This document shows positions 1-8,729 of a stretch of 64,000 nucleotides of DNA, in pieces (position 1 is the stretch's first letter; the number at the start of each line of letters is the position of its first letter). The DNA is taken from the NCBI GenBank assembly GCA_949751835.1, contig CATKHK010000061.1:1-64000 (forward strand). The letters are read 5' to 3'. The notes beneath the pieces were generated by a model, which searched no databases, was not told the origin of the DNA, and saw only the letters and a program-made list of their open reading frames with translations. Origin of the DNA: Blepharisma japonicum (taxonomy: Eukaryota > Ciliophora > Heterotrichea > Heterotrichida > Blepharismidae). The position numbers and the translations under genes were made by a program.

Positions 1-931
1 GTGAGGAAAACCCAATTGCCCCTGATTTTAGTATCCCAAAAGTGCTTGAATCTAAATCAGCATATGAATTCATTGACACTTCTCCAAGATCAATCATAGC
101 ATCGTCACAAAAAATTCATGCAAATCCTGAGCCTCCCATAACACTTATGTCAGCCGCATGCAGTAGTTGAGCTGCATGCATTGAATCTGTACATACTAAA
201 ATAACCCTTGCGCCAGAGCTTTGTGTTGTTCCTTGTAATCTTGAAGTTATAGTAGCTCCAGAGTTTGTGTCATCTAAGTCTATAATAATTTCGTCGAGAA
301 CGTTCATAGTATAACCAGTTACAAGTTTCTTGAATGAGTTTGCCCAATTAATATGTGAGGGCTTTTCATCGTAAGCTAAGCCTAGATTTTCTCACCCATA
401 ATTTAAAATTAAATCAAAAAATGCTTTGGCTTCAGCTTGGTAGTTAGTTTCAAAAAATATAGTATTTTCGCACTCAGATTCTTCGTTACTATTATCAAAT
501 GATCTTTGGACAACAATATGGATAAAGTCCATTTGAATAGCTTGATAAGATAAAAATTGAGTATAAGCAAGAGAATTTGTAGCATCGATTATCAGCCGAG
601 CTTGATTATTTAGAAAAGCAGGTGGGATTGTCCAGACTGATAAATCTGAAGTATCTGTTAAGTTAACGCTGGCAATCAAAGTACTTAAGGAAAAAGGTAA
701 TTTCAGTTCCAACTTTACCCTATGCTCCAATCCCATTCCATTTGCATAAAGCCTCGCAATAAACCGTGGGTCTGTATTTGTTGAATAAATTATGCCAAAT
801 GGAACTTGAATTGTTGCTGCAAGGCCTATAAATGTAAGCCAAAAAAACATATTTATAAGGTCAAAGCTCATAAGTTTCCTTATCTTACGTTTATAGAAAT
901 ATTGAAAATAATGGAAATTTATGTTTAGCAC
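1..931 (-). CDS. Receptor-family ligand-binding-domain protein (partial; 3' end beyond the window)
   Basis: The frame runs off the left edge and is open across two TGA codons (392-394 and 116-118), both read as Trp. The N-terminus is basic, then strongly hydrophobic (FFWLTFIGLAATIQ), which fits a signal peptide; the second Met (codon at 869-871) is an alternative start that puts this segment at the very N-terminus. After it comes a fold resembling the ANF_receptor/Peripla_BP_6 family: a YGWENLGLAYD strand near residue 178, then ARVILVCT and a Gly-rich GGSGFAWIF segment. In that family this module binds small ligands outside the cell and sits in front of a receptor or cyclase domain; the downstream part is not visible here. 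The family call is by motif and order only. The actual ligand and output domain are unknown. Confidence 0.7.
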
Positions 932-1080
932 TAAGTTTTATATTTTAAACGTTTTAAATAAAGTAGATAGTTTTTTTGGCCAGAAACTTATTTAAATTTA
1001 AAAGAATATATATGCTATGTGAAAATAAATCAAAATTATCACAAAATAATTGAAGGGATTAGATATTAATAAGATTTTGA

Positions 1081-1515
1081 TTAGTGGATTATAGGAGCAT
1101 CTTTGAAGTTTTCTCTGAATTTGTATTTGAAAAATGAAATAAGGACAATCAAAACTACAATGATATAGCAAATGTAGCTAACTATATGGATCATTAAAAT
1201 TGCCCACTCTTTAACTTCGTCGATTTCTTTATCCCCATACATTAATTTTCAGCCTTCTTTATCGTTATCATATAAATCTTGTAAGAAATCTTGTGACTGC
1301 TGTGTGGACAATAAAGCAAAAGTTCCGGGCACTGAAAATAATATAAAATCTGCTACTAAAAAGTAAAAAGAAATCATCATGATATCATGCCCATATTCCC
1401 TTCTCATATTGGCTGCATAAATTTGATGATACTCTTGAATGCTTTTAACACTCCCAATAATGCCTAGTATGCACCCTACTATTGCAACAAGGCTTGTTCC
1501 CATTATTCCTATCAT
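1081..1515 (-). CDS. Small three-pass membrane protein, unknown family
   Basis: The frame starts at ATG 1513-1515 and reads through one TGA (1249-1251) to a TAA at 1081-1083, giving about 144 residues. Three hydrophobic stretches are visible: SLVAIVGCILGIIG near the N-terminus, MMISFYFLVADFILF in the middle and a long one (HIVSYICYIIVVLIVLISFF) near the C-terminus, followed by a basic tail. The frame also stays open upstream to an ATG at 1576-1578, so the protein could be 21 residues longer. It lies in the same reading phase as the Cys-rich gene immediately upstream (1837-2733), so the two may once have been one gene. I do not recognise a family. Confidence 0.6.
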
Positions 1516-1539
1516 TACCTTTGAATCAGTTAAAGTTAA

Positions 1540-1805
1540 GTAATTACGCTTCGGTCATCATCTTATCCTGAAAACCATTCTTCTAAGTCCCGTCTTGCAT
1601 TAATTTCAACTTCAGGTGAAGAGCTCTCAACAGCATTAGGTTGGAATGGCCTAATCGTCAAACTGTTTCTTAACCGTGCCACTTAGGATTTTACTGATTC
1701 TCCTCAGACACATTAAGGATCCATTTCTCTTAACCCAAACCTTTAGATAGCTCGAAACTCACTCAACTGTGTCAAGTGAGTGACACTACCTCGTAAACGA
1801 CATTT
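1540..1805. other. GC-richer, stem-rich non-coding island (candidate structured RNA or gene remnant)
   Basis: This stretch is about 40-47% G+C by 60-base block, against roughly 20-25% in neighbouring intergenic DNA, yet all frames carry TAA or TAG at about chance frequency. It contains inverted repeats able to form hairpins: 1635-1640 with 1650-1655 (ATTAGG/CCTAAT, 9-nt loop) and 1757-1763 with 1775-1781 (ACTCACT/AGTGAGT, 11-nt loop), the latter overlapping a second pairing GTGTCA/TGACAC. No match to U1, U2, U4-U6, SRP or RNase P consensus elements was recognised. It may be an unrecognised non-coding RNA, or the decayed middle of a gene formed by its two neighbours. Confidence 0.35.
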
Positions 1806-1836
1806 TTAATTGCAAAAAATTGATATTTGCTATTCA

Positions 1837-2733
1837 TTAATTGAGGAGTAAATAATTCTGGTAATAGCTGTCACCTGGGAAAGGCATGCAATAACCTGAA
1901 CGATTTTTTCTATACCCGCATCCACAAGGGCTTTTAAACTTCTTACCTAAATCGCTACTCATTGTAGATGTGCAAGTTGTATCAATTTCACCTTCATTTC
2001 TGCATTTTACTGGGAGATTATTTTCAGACTTCTCTGCATTAATGCATTTTTTAACTCCGTCTACAATTCCGCACACAGTTGACTCACAACCAAAGTTGTA
2101 ACCAAAATTTTTTTCAGTTGTAGAGTCGCAGAATATAGACGACTCTCCAACCTTGATTGAAAACAATTCAATGCATGTGCCATATCCTTCATATTCATTA
2201 TAAGCAAGGCTACGATTACCGCAGAAACTATTGGGAACACAATATCCGCCTCGGCATTTTCCACCTATGGGAATTAAATCTACACAAACACTATCATCAT
2301 CATAGCCCTCCTCATCGGATTGGCAGTATTGCCCAGCTGGACATCATTTTGTTGAATTGCATTGATCTCCGGCTTTATATGCTGAAATGCAAAGGTTGTC
2401 TTTACAACTTACTGAATATGGGCTTAAGCAATCAGCGTCAGTTGCGCAATATTCTCCTATCAAAGCTTTTTGCGGCGGCGGCCGTTCAGTAGTATTTATA
2501 TTTATATAAGTCCCGTTAAATGCACCAAGTCAAACGCACATTTTAGTACTGTCAGCGGATGGATTAGCATAAAAAGTGGTTTCTGTAGTATTGTAATATA
2601 GGCAAGTATCTGGAGAGAAGATTTGACTTGAAGTCTTGCAGGTTCATGAATAATCGCACAGACTTTCTGCAAGACTCCCTAAGCTTGAGCTGGCGAATAT
2701 TACAAGCACCATACGAATGAAGATGAAGTCCAT
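1837..2733 (-). CDS. Secreted cysteine-rich protein
   Basis: A 298-residue frame starts at ATG 2731-2733 and ends at TAA 1837-1839, reading three TGA codons as Trp. The N-terminus is a signal peptide (MVLVIFASSSLGSLAES). The rest is full of regularly spaced cysteines (GEYCATDADC, CPAGQYC, CRGGYCVPNSFC, SPCGCGYRKN), with several N-glycosylation sequons such as NTT and NGT. Such repeated Cys-rich ectodomains are common among ciliate surface and secreted proteins, and related proteins often end in a membrane anchor. None is seen here before the stop, so the product is probably secreted, unless it was once continuous with the membrane protein just downstream. The molecular role is unknown. Confidence 0.8.
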
Positions 2734-3527
2734 TTTTACAAAAAATATAGAAAAATTGCAAATTACATGTAAGAAAATAGAATCAGCTCAGATCATTGCT
2801 GGCTAGTAATTTTTTATTTGCAAAATTTTTATTATAAGATAATTATTAGCATTAAAATCATATACAATCAAAGAAAATAAAGATTTGATCACATAAATGT
2901 TTATAATTTCAAATTAATTCAGTCTCTAGATTATGATTTCATAATAAGTCATAAAAATGATATTAAAATATAGCACCTTTATGAGTTGTGTCAATAACTT
3001 TACTTTTAGGTCATCATTTACATATTTTTATACTTTTCTAGCTTTCATTAAATTAAAGATTTATAAGTTGGCCTCCGTATTGCTAATGCAGTGTTAAAAA
3101 AAATAGCCACACATATTACACACAGAAAACACACCAATTCCACAAATAAAAAAACACACCAGCCACTTATATTTCACGCTTAGGGCACACTGAAAGAAAA
3201 AAACCCTTTTTTTGGAGTTCACCTTCTTTTGATGGTAAAAAAAATAGGTAAAAAAGTTCTCGACAACTTAATAGCTACCTGAAATCTCTAGTTTTTATTT
3301 GGGGTATAAAATAAGGTAGAAGAATAAGAGTTCTCATAAAATTATTCTGACGAAGCAATTTTATTACTATATTCATTTTAATCAGTCCATATGTTCATGA
3401 TAATTAAAAGCTTTAAATTACTTCAATCGATATAAATAATTTTATTTATAATCTATTAATAGGAAATATGCATGGGCAAAGCCTATAACCATGGTTTTAT
3501 TACTTATAACAAAAATACATACAAAAT
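2734..3527. other. Gene-free AT-rich intergenic region
   Basis: No open frame of useful length was found on either strand with TGA read as Trp. A CA-rich patch at about 3100-3170 holds several ACACACC-like words, but they are irregular and do not form a telomeric repeat. The two flanking genes both point leftwards, so this holds the upstream region of the Cys-rich gene and the 3' side of the cyclic-nucleotide-binding gene. Confidence 0.6.
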
Positions 3528-4658
3528 TTATGGATTTAATTCTTGTGACCTGCATCTCGCAAATGCTCTTCTAATTCTAAATGCCTTTGATTCATTTTGA
3601 CTCTCAATATCTCCTTTCAAATTGCATTTAAGAAGCTCTTGGGCGAGTGTAGTGCTTCGGAAATGTGGTGACTTTTGTACAAGAGAGTTCATTTTTTGTT
3701 TTGCCCTTGGAGTCGCTAATGGAAAACTTCTTGGTGAAGAAGGCACGGAAGCCTTAGGGGTTAAACAAGGATGGGAAAAATTAGCAAGTTTATTTCTCGC
3801 CATTTCACGCGCATGGTAGGAAGACCTCAACATCTGCACAGTGGCTTGAGGGTATACCTGCTTAATGTCAGAATTTTTTATTCTAGCTGCTTTTAATGTG
3901 TCTGATGTAACCACAACTGAAAATGCTGAAGGTTTGTCAAATAAAGCGGTTTCTTCTCCAATTCACGAGCCCTTTTCCAGCGTTGATAAAAACCGTTTGT
4001 ATTGACCTTGCTGAAAAAATATTTTACATTCACCTTCCAAGACTATTAATATTTTTTCATTAAAAACCCCTTGTTTTGTAATTACAATTCCTCGGTTATA
4101 ATACTCTATATCTAATAAATAAGCCAGCCTTTCCTTTTGTTGAGCTGGCATTTGTAAAAGACCAGGGATATACTGATCCACTATCTTTCTTTTGGTTTCC
4201 ATGTTGGCGTTCATTTCTTTGCCTAATAGAGATTTAAAAATTTGGGCTTCAAGCCTAAGCACGTGCATGCGTTCTACTGCGATCGCTGTCAAACTTCTGG
4301 TCAGATTTTTCAAAATTCCTCTTTCTCCAAGGATTGTCCCTTTTCCTAAAATATTTCCAGGTATCATGTCAGCTTTGTCTTTTTGAGAATGGTTATAAAG
4401 CTGCAGAGAACCAGATAAAATGACATAGATGCAATCACTTGGGTCTCCTTTCGAAAATAATAATTCATTTTCTTTTAGGTCTACAACAGTAAAACTGCTT
4501 AATAAAAGAATTCGGTTAGTCATGGTTAATGTATCCATAACGCTTTGTAGAGGTTTTAGGTCACTGAGTAAAGCATTGAGTTCTTGGATGTCTTCGTAGG
4601 TTTTGGACTTTTTCTTAATTATGCGGATCGATCTTTTAATATTGGCTGCTGAATCCAT
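3528..4658 (-). CDS. Protein with two cyclic-nucleotide-binding domains
   Basis: A 376-residue frame, with one TGA (3963-3965) as Trp. Two CAP_ED-type folds are visible. The first, about residues 50-145, has FSKGDPSDCIYVILSGSLQL and then LGERGILKNLTRS, which matches the phosphate-binding cassette with its Glu and Arg. The second, about residues 175-285, has LVLEGECKIFF-like strands and IGEETALFDKPSAF; in place of the Arg that follows Ala-Leu in typical cassettes it has Phe, so it may not bind nucleotide. There is no kinase, channel or transmembrane segment, which leaves a PKA-regulatory-like or stand-alone sensor. The C-terminal 90 residues are basic and Ser/Pro-rich. Confidence 0.85.
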
Positions 4659-4953
4659 TTTGATTTGTATGAAGGTTATGTGTTGAAAATTAAATAAATA
4701 AAGAGAAGAATATATTTAAAAGTGCTTGCTACTAATATACCCTTAATTCTATGGGCTTAAAATATATCGAATCTATTGAATGTGAAGCTATTTGCAATAA
4801 AAATATATTTTCATATATCTATATCCAACTATTTGATCTTATTTAATATTAGAGTCACAAAAAATATCCAAACAAAATATTCAAATTTTTAAGCATTAAA
4901 AATATTTAATTCAGAATAGTTATAAAAAAGCGTTATCTCTAATCATTTACATC

Positions 4954-6738
4954 TTAATCAACAAGATCTGGGACATTTTCAGAGTTAATGGGGACTTTCC
5001 AATAGTTATTATTCAAGTAGTCTGTGTTTCCAAATTCTTCTAAAGTCGCCGTCTTTATACAAATAGTCGATGTAAATAAATCCTTATGTGTTGGATTTTC
5101 ATCTCCGAAGTCAAACATGCTTGAAAGCTCTTCTAGATCTTTTCCAGTCATTGGCTTATCTGCGCATAAACTAAATAATTCTTACTCAGGAATATCGTCA
5201 CATTCTCCTTCATCAAATTCCTCTAAATCTTCTTCCTCTTCTTCATCTTTAAGGGCATTTCTTTGATTAATAAGTTTCTATATATAATTTACATCTAAAT
5301 CTAGTTCAAGTCTTGGGCCTTCTTCTTCAGAGCTATTTAAATCAAATAAATTAAACCTTGTGCTGCCTCCAAGAGTCTTTTTTTCTAATTCTAAGTAAGG
5401 GTCTAATAAGTTTAATTCAAAATCGTTTCAACCTTCTGCACTAAGCAAAATTTCTTGGAGATCTTGTATGTATTTTTGTTTTGTTAATAAATTAGCGATT
5501 TTATACACATGAGCTATAATTCCTCTTCTTATTAAAACTGAGCCTTTTTGGATTTCTGGGTTGTTAGCTATATTTACAAGGAATTTTGGAAGGACTTGGA
5601 ATAGCTGGATTTTTATATCAAGCGAGTCTAGCTGCAAAATTATTTGAATAAGGTTCAAATATACTGTTTGGTAGGTAGAATTTCATTCATATTCAACAAA
5701 AAGTGTGGTTAAATGTTGAAGGATTTGATGGTTTATTATTTCCTGACGCAAACGTGCATTATTTGCTGACACCAAAAGTATAATTACCTCAGCCAATATT
5801 ATTTTAGCTTCACCAAGAGTCTTGATTTCTTCTCCAAAAGTTGAATTTATACTAAACTGGGAATCTGATAGCAGAATTCCTGCGAAAAATTCCATAAATT
5901 TGCAAAAAGCATCCACTAATCCTATGCTCTCAATATTCATCCCTTTAATCATAAGGAGATTTTTCAGAAGTTTTGCTGAAGATCTTGCTATGTATTTGTT
6001 CTGGTCGTTTAAATTTAGGAAAATTTTTTCAATGTTTTCAGAAGAGGTGATTCTAGCTACCAAATCAGCAGAATTTAAAGATCCTTTTTCTGAAATTAAT
6101 CTCGAAAGTGTCGCTTCTGCGTTTATTGATACTATAGGATCGTTGTCAGCTAATTTTGAAATTAGCCCATCAACTATACTAAGCCGCTCATTTAAATAGT
6201 TCTCAATTTGGCTACTACCAGTCAAGCACTTAAACAAAATATCTCCAATTGATTGACTATAAATATGTGAAAGGAGGACTGTATGATAGTTGTTTGTGTA
6301 AACGAATTTCAAAATCGTTCCTTGATTTCTTGACAATAGACCTTCAAAAGCTTTCCGAAAATACCCAGCAAGCAGGTAGTTTAGCTTTTCTGATTTGTTG
6401 AGAAAACTGAACAGTGTCTGAATAAGTGATTCGTCTTCGAATAGCAAGTCGAGGACGCGGTTGAGATCGCCTGCAAAAAATTGACTTGCTACCAGAGGAA
6501 ATTTGTAAGCTCTTTTCTGGTCAGCATCTTCAGGAGGTTCTTCTGTAATCATTGTAATTAAAACTTTTAGATGGTCTTTGGTAATGCTGTGTAAAATTTA
6601 CTATTTCGCGAGCTGAATATTCCCACTCATAATTTCATCCTCAGTAAAATCGTTAGCCAAAATTTCCTCTATTGAAGGATTGGAATTGAGGAATTCTTTG
6701 AATGATGCAACTCGATTGCGGCTGTTTATTCCGGACAT
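4954..6738 (-). CDS. SAPS-domain regulatory subunit of PP6-type phosphatase
   Basis: The spliced product is 579 residues, from ATG 6736-6738 to TAA 4954-4956, with three 15-nt introns at 6587-6601, 5278-5292 and 5171-5185. Two TGA codons are read as Trp. The helical repeat region, with elements such as KFPLVASQFFAGD, FLNKSEKLNYLLAGYF and GDILFKCL, matches the SIT4-associated (SAPS/PP6R) domain. Proteins of this family scaffold the PP6/Sit4 catalytic subunit in cell-cycle and TOR-linked signalling. The C-terminus is very acidic (DEEEEEDLEEFDEGE) and is assembled from small exons. The N-terminal exon was found only because removing the first intron restores the frame. Identification is by family pattern and is fairly secure. 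Confidence 0.85.
5171..5185 (-). other. 15-nt intron 3 of the SAPS gene
   Basis: Read on the minus strand it is GTAAGAATTATTTAG. Its removal joins ...IP to DLCADKP... and removes an in-frame TAA. Confidence 0.85.
5278..5292 (-). other. 15-nt intron 2 of the SAPS gene
   Basis: Minus-strand sequence GTAAATTATATATAG lies between LDLD and KLINQ codons. It ends in an in-frame TAG that disappears on splicing. Confidence 0.85.
6587..6601 (-). other. 15-nt intron 1 of the SAPS gene
   Basis: Minus-strand sequence GTAAATTTTACACAG. Splicing turns an apparent TAG into a TAC codon and joins the 45-codon first exon to the SAPS domain. Confidence 0.85.
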
Positions 6739-7692
6739 GTTAATTTATTAGATATAGAGAATGAAAATTCCTTTTCATGTTATAATGTCTTAATTCAAAT
6801 GCCTCAAAATTACCATAAAGTAGAATTTTAAGATTTTTATTTTAAAACGAATAAGAAAAATTTGAATAATTAAATTAAAAATATTATTAGATTTTAAGCT
6901 AGATATGCCTAGGAAAAAAATTGTTACTATTTTTATTCTTTTTTGTTCCTTATTGCAACTTAATCTTTCGTTTATATAACTCTGTCATATTTTGAATTTA
7001 AAAAGATATAAAATTAATTTTTAAAAGCTAGCCCTTAAGTAGCATAAATTGAATATCCCTAATATATTTAAATTATATTGATAACTTATAAGAATTGTTT
7101 TAATCTTAACTATATTAAATGAGCTACTCATTCATGAGTAAAAGCTATTTAAAAATTCCAACATTTATAAATTAATTTTCATAAAATTTTATCCATAATC
7201 CAGGATTTTATAATTTAAATTTAAACCCTTCTCCAATTATTTAATTTCGTAAATTTATTGTTTACAAATTCAAAATTCGTTATTTTAAAATTTATATTTG
7301 CCCCATTTTTAATAAAATTTAGAACCATATTTGTTTTAGCTATTTAAATTATTTATGTTAATTGCTTAACAAATACTGACTTTCTTTCAGGATTATAACT
7401 CATAAAAATTATTTCTTATTTTTACTGATCTTTCATAAAAGATTATATTTTTATCATTTCTTTAATTAACTCCCATTAGAATTCGAAAAATCAGCTATTC
7501 AAATCCCATAGAACTTTTATATCCTAATTTCATAGCCCCATTTATGTCTAAATAATTTAGAAAATCTCCAACTGAGCCCACCTTTAACTTTGATATCCAC
7601 TTCCAGAAAATCCATTTTCTCCTAACCATTAAAAAAAAGAATCACTATCTTATCAGCTCGAATATGGTGTGATTATCTAATAAATAATACTT
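6739..7692. promoter_or_regulatory. Long AT-rich divergent intergenic region
   Basis: These 954 bases separate two divergently transcribed genes (SAPS protein leftwards, TPR/RRM-like protein rightwards) and must contain both promoters. No frame longer than about 25 codons starts here in a convincing way, and no RNA gene was recognised. The composition is uniformly AT-rich with no clear repeat. It is the longest gene-free stretch in the window apart from the pseudogene region. Confidence 0.5.
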
Positions 7693-8655
7693 ATGTCAGA
7701 AATGCGATCGTCAGAAGAACCAAAACATACAGTCTTTTACCACAACGAAGGGAAATTTAAAAAAGGCTTCACCACAAAAGGCCTCAAAAAGCCAAGCTCA
7801 CCACCAGAATTCAAAAAAGACTCGGCCTCCTCTACGTCTGATGGTGACTCAGCCAAAGCACTCCCAATCCCCCATGGAGATAATCCATATGCCAAAGCCA
7901 AACAAGCTGAATACAAAGACAAAGATTACAAAAAGGCCGAGTTTTACTACAAGCAAGCCATAACTCAAGGCGACAGAGTCGAAAGTGCAGTTAAGGACTT
8001 GGCCAGTTTATTGCACCAGCGAGGCAAAACTGCTGAAGCCTGCAAACTTTTGGAAACCCACCGTGGTTTATTTGTAAATGATTTTGAAAAGTACCAAAAC
8101 TTGTACAATACCATTTACAAGCAGTTAGACGAAACTGCTAGCTCTCTTAGTAGGATTTTAAAAGTTTCAGGGCTACATAAAGATGAAGCTTCTGATAAAG
8201 TGCGGGAGCTGTTTAATAATTCTTCAAGAATTTTAGAAGTGGTGATGGGAACTGAAGAGGAGGATGGAGACACAAATTATTACGCTTTCCTCAGATTCAA
8301 TTCTCACTCTTCAGCTAGAAAAGCTTTAGAAGGCTTCAGAAACTGGACCCGGCACAGAGTGGAATGGGTCAAAAAATCTGGAGAAATCATAGGAGACGCC
8401 CATTATGCCCGTCATAAAATGGAGGAATACAGAAAAGCCAACCCAACCTTCGATTATATCATTTTCGAAAGAGACCCTAAAGGTTACGTCCTTAGCTTAC
8501 CAATTGATGGGCATAGTGCAAAAAGAGAAGACTTCTCTGAAGGCGAACTTTCGGTGAAAGGGCTACTTGGAAGCGAACTTTATGAGTCCATTTTTAATTA
8601 TATGGACGCCTCGCCAATCAACTCTTTACGAGTGTCTGAAGTGCGTGTAAACTAA
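7693..8655 (+). CDS. TPR protein with an RRM-like segment
   Basis: A 320-residue protein that needs no TGA decoding. After a Lys/Ser/Pro-rich N-terminus, about residues 65-130 form tetratricopeptide-like helices (DYKKAEFYYKQAITQGD, then ASLLHQRGKTAEACKLLE). About residues 150-225 have an RNA-recognition-motif-like pattern, ending in YYAFLRFNSHSSARKALEGF, which resembles the RNP1 strand plus the second helix of an RRM. The C-terminal 90 residues have no recognised domain. The combination suggests an RNA-linked scaffold, but the RRM match is weak and I infer no specific function. Confidence 0.6.
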   Translation: MSEMRSSEEPKHTVFYHNEGKFKKGFTTKGLKKPSSPPEFKKDSASSTSDGDSAKALPIPHGDNPYAKAKQAEYKDKDYKKAEFYYKQAITQGDRVESAVKDLASLLHQRGKTAEACKLLETHRGLFVNDFEKYQNLYNTIYKQLDETASSLSRILKVSGLHKDEASDKVRELFNNSSRILEVVMGTEEEDGDTNYYAFLRFNSHSSARKALEGFRNWTRHRVEWVKKSGEIIGDAHYARHKMEEYRKANPTFDYIIFERDPKGYVLSLPIDGHSAKREDFSEGELSVKGLLGSELYESIFNYMDASPINSLRVSEVRVN

Positions 8656-8729
8656 TATAAATAATAAAAAATTTAAAGGAAAATATCTCTTGCATATGGA
8701 ATTAATTATTCCATATATTGTGGAATTAA

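Noticed and set aside
1520-1560. Minus-strand ATGATGA and CTGA about 25 bases apart, like C/D-box snoRNA boxes
   Set aside because: There are no terminal stems or second box pair, and the region overlaps the possible N-terminal part of the membrane-protein frame.
1516-1836. Reading TAA/TAG as Gln gives a long protein-like frame on the minus strand
   Set aside because: Other frames do almost as well, stop frequency is at chance level, and no recognised gene in the window uses TAA or TAG as sense.
3100-3170. CA-rich tract as a possible telomere or telomere-addition site
   Set aside because: The words are irregular, include runs of A, and do not repeat with a fixed unit.
6905-6979. Short plus-strand frame with a signal-peptide-like start (24 codons)
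   Set aside because: It is too short, ends in TAA, and no 15-nt intron extends it.
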